Shown: positions 6,725-7,804 of the stretch, piece by piece | How the letters are laid out: every line of letters begins with the position of its first letter | How positions within the stretch are numbered: position 1 is the stretch's first letter | Assembly: GCA_003164305.1 (NCBI GenBank) | Contig: PLSZ01000423.1 | Coordinates: 855-8,658 of the forward strand | Source: Acetobacteraceae bacterium | GTDB taxonomy: Bacteria > Pseudomonadota > Alphaproteobacteria > Acetobacterales > Acetobacteraceae | Length of the DNA: 7,804 nt | Direction: 5' to 3' | Notes under the pieces: generated by a model | What the model saw: the letters and a program-made list of their open reading frames with translations, nothing else | Told to the model about the DNA's origin: nothing | Database searches by the model: none | Program-made: the position numbers and the translations under genes

Positions 6725-7543
6725 TCAGTCTGTCACGGGCGTCGGAGCGACCGGTGCCATCGGCAAGCCGGCGGCCTGCCAGGAATCCCGGCCGCCGCGG
6801 TACCAGTAGACGTTCGTGTAGCCCAGATCGAGCGCTCGTAAGGTCGCGTTATGCGCCAACCAGCACATGCGCGACGCACAGAAGAATACCACTGGACGCG
6901 ATTTGTCTCGATGGGTCAGTTGCGACAGATGCAGGTCGAACCATGCTTGCACGTCGTCGTCCAAATGACGGCCCACGCCGGCGTCGCGCAGCCAGACCGC
7001 GGTCGGCAGGCTGACGCTTTGCTCGCCGCCGATCACATCGATCAATACCGGTGGCAGATCGGATGCCAGCATGCTTCGCAGCGCGAGCGTCGTAATCGTC
7101 CGAGCGCCCTGGATATGCGTGGGTGTCGGAGCGTCGAAGTTCGCCAGATGCAACGTGTTGGTTGGCGGCACGCCGTAATCCGTCGCTTCTTCGGCGAATG
7201 TGTCGCGCGGGCCACGTGATTCGGGTGACGAATCGCTGCCGGATTGAGACGTCCATTCGGGAGGAACCGCGCTTTCTTCGCCCGGTGCGGCGACATCCGC
7301 CGCGACCGGCGGCAATGGCGCCGGTGCTGTATCGGATGGGGGTGTATAAGACGCGGGCGTCGAAGGGTACGATGTTCGCGGCGCTGGCGCATACGCCGCG
7401 CGAGGGCCTTGCGGCGGATACCAACTCGCGGGATACGCCGGCGGATAAGATGCCCGAGAATATGGCTGAGCCCAATATCCCGGCGGCTGATAAACACATC
7501 CGCAAAGCAACAGGCTGGCGGCGGCGAAGAGGTGACGTGACAT
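6725..7543 (-). CDS. Rhodanese-like lipoprotein with CxxxxCW motif (PQQ-associated CXXCW family-like)
   Basis: A 272-residue predicted lipoprotein. The start at 7543 gives MSRHLFAAASLLLCGC, a short hydrophobic signal ending in a lipobox-like LLCGC; Cys16 (or Cys14) would carry the lipid. Residues 17-79 are dominated by Pro, Tyr, Ser and Ala (repeated YPP, SYP, AYP), like an extended envelope tether, and 80-125 look disordered and acidic. The globular domain starts near NFDAPTPTHIQGA (135-147), continues with PVLIDV (165-170), and has VFFCASRMCW (219-228) then GYTNVYWYRGG (241-251). This order matches the rhodanese-fold family named 'PQQ-dependent catabolism-associated CXXCW motif protein', although no PQQ genes are visible here. 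Cys222 occupies the rhodanese catalytic position; Cys227 replaces the usual loop Arg. Substrate is unknown; sulfur transfer or thiol-disulfide chemistry at the periplasmic face is possible. The 75 in-frame codons upstream are not protein-like and are excluded. Confidence 0.8.
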   Translation of the reverse strand: MSRHLFAAASLLLCGCVYQPPGYWAQPYSRASYPPAYPASWYPPQGPRAAYAPAPRTSYPSTPASYTPPSDTAPAPLPPVAADVAAPGEESAVPPEWTSQSGSDSSPESRGPRDTFAEEATDYGVPPTNTLHLANFDAPTPTHIQGARTITTLALRSMLASDLPPVLIDVIGGEQSVSLPTAVWLRDAGVGRHLDDDVQAWFDLHLSQLTHRDKSRPVVFFCASRMCWLAHNATLRALDLGYTNVYWYRGGRDSWQAAGLPMAPVAPTPVTD

Positions 7544-7804
7544 CGTGAAACCCCCCGAAATTCCCCAAACGAACGATATCAGAGACCTGGGAGGTCGGCA
7601 CGCTTTTTCGAATTGAAAGCCGATTAAGTTTGTAACGCCGATCAAATGCGCTGTATTCGCTTGCGACGAACCGACCCCACCGGCTGCGCGGGTGGTTTCA
7701 ATTTCGCCTCTCACCTGTAACGACAGCCCCCGCCAGATACGCTGACATCCAGGGCGATCATTTCTCATATCAGCTACTTAGTCGCGGTAGGGACACCCAT
7801 TACT
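7544..7804. other. Upstream non-coding stretch with no supported gene
   Basis: This 261-base stretch is less GC-rich than the rest and separates the lipoprotein gene from whatever lies beyond the window. I see no tRNA, no protein-like reading frame on either strand and no convincing -35/-10 pair, though the lipoprotein promoter should be here. A small perfect inverted repeat, GACCT-GGG-AGGTC, lies at 7584-7596, about 40 bases before the start codon; it could be an operator half-site pair or chance. The far edge (7760-7804) is the most A+T-rich part. Confidence 0.4.
7551..7556 (-). promoter_or_regulatory. G-run ribosome binding site of the rhodanese-like lipoprotein gene
   Basis: A run of six G on the minus strand, 7 bases before the ATG at 7543. 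It can pair with the CCUCC anti-Shine-Dalgarno if one G-U wobble is allowed. Its spacing supports the ATG at 7543, which also coincides with the start of the lipoprotein signal. It is unusual in lacking an A. Confidence 0.5.

Noticed and set aside
7646..7720. A 24-codon plus-strand small frame (MRCIRLRRTDPTGCAGG...) in the upstream gap
   Set aside because: No Shine-Dalgarno precedes it, nothing obvious lies downstream on that strand, and it has no leader-peptide features such as a codon run or attenuator.
7544..7768. A 75-codon N-terminal extension of the rhodanese-like lipoprotein
   Set aside because: It would bury the lipoprotein signal inside the protein, and it has no protein-like character.
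1..7804. A new defence or mobile system
   Set aside because: No integrase, transposase, toxin-antitoxin pair, nuclease, CRISPR repeat or target-site duplication was found. All three genes fit known envelope families.

Overview
The window is GC-rich, and nearly all of its supported coding lies on the minus strand. It suggests a Gram-negative proteobacterium. The high GC and the protein style (alpha-2-macroglobulin with a TPR-like N-terminus, CW-motif rhodanese lipoprotein) point to an alphaproteobacterium, perhaps of the Acetobacteraceae/Rhodospirillales type. That placement is inference; no rRNA or marker gene is present.

Read along the minus strand (right to left), the layout is as follows. 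(a) 7804-7544 is an upstream stretch with no supported gene. (b) 7543-6725 encodes a 272-residue predicted lipoprotein: lipobox, long Pro/Tyr-rich tether, then a rhodanese-like domain with a CxxxxCW active-site loop, resembling the 'PQQ-dependent catabolism-associated CXXCW motif' family. (c) 6724-6611 is a 114-base gap with a perfect 8-bp hairpin, a plausible sigma-70 promoter and a clear Shine-Dalgarno. (d) 6610-1508 encodes a 1700-residue bacterial alpha-2-macroglobulin (YfhM type) with signal peptide, macroglobulin domains, a bait-like linker and an intact CLEQ thioester. (e) 1511-1 encodes penicillin-binding protein 1C (PbpC), whose GTG start overlaps the macroglobulin stop as GTGA. It runs off the window just after its KTGTS motif.

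The macroglobulin and PBP1C form the established periplasmic defence and repair pair. The macroglobulin is thought to trap proteases that enter the periplasm through a damaged envelope, while PBP1C makes peptidoglycan there. The 4-base overlap implies one mRNA and translational coupling. The rhodanese-like lipoprotein is co-oriented upstream but probably a separate transcription unit, and its link to the pair is unproven.

I saw no tRNA, rRNA, mobile element, CRISPR array or long repeat. I did not find a convincingly new system. The points worth a second look are the helical N-terminal addition and missing lipid anchor of the macroglobulin, and the double-cysteine active-site loop of the rhodanese-like lipoprotein.
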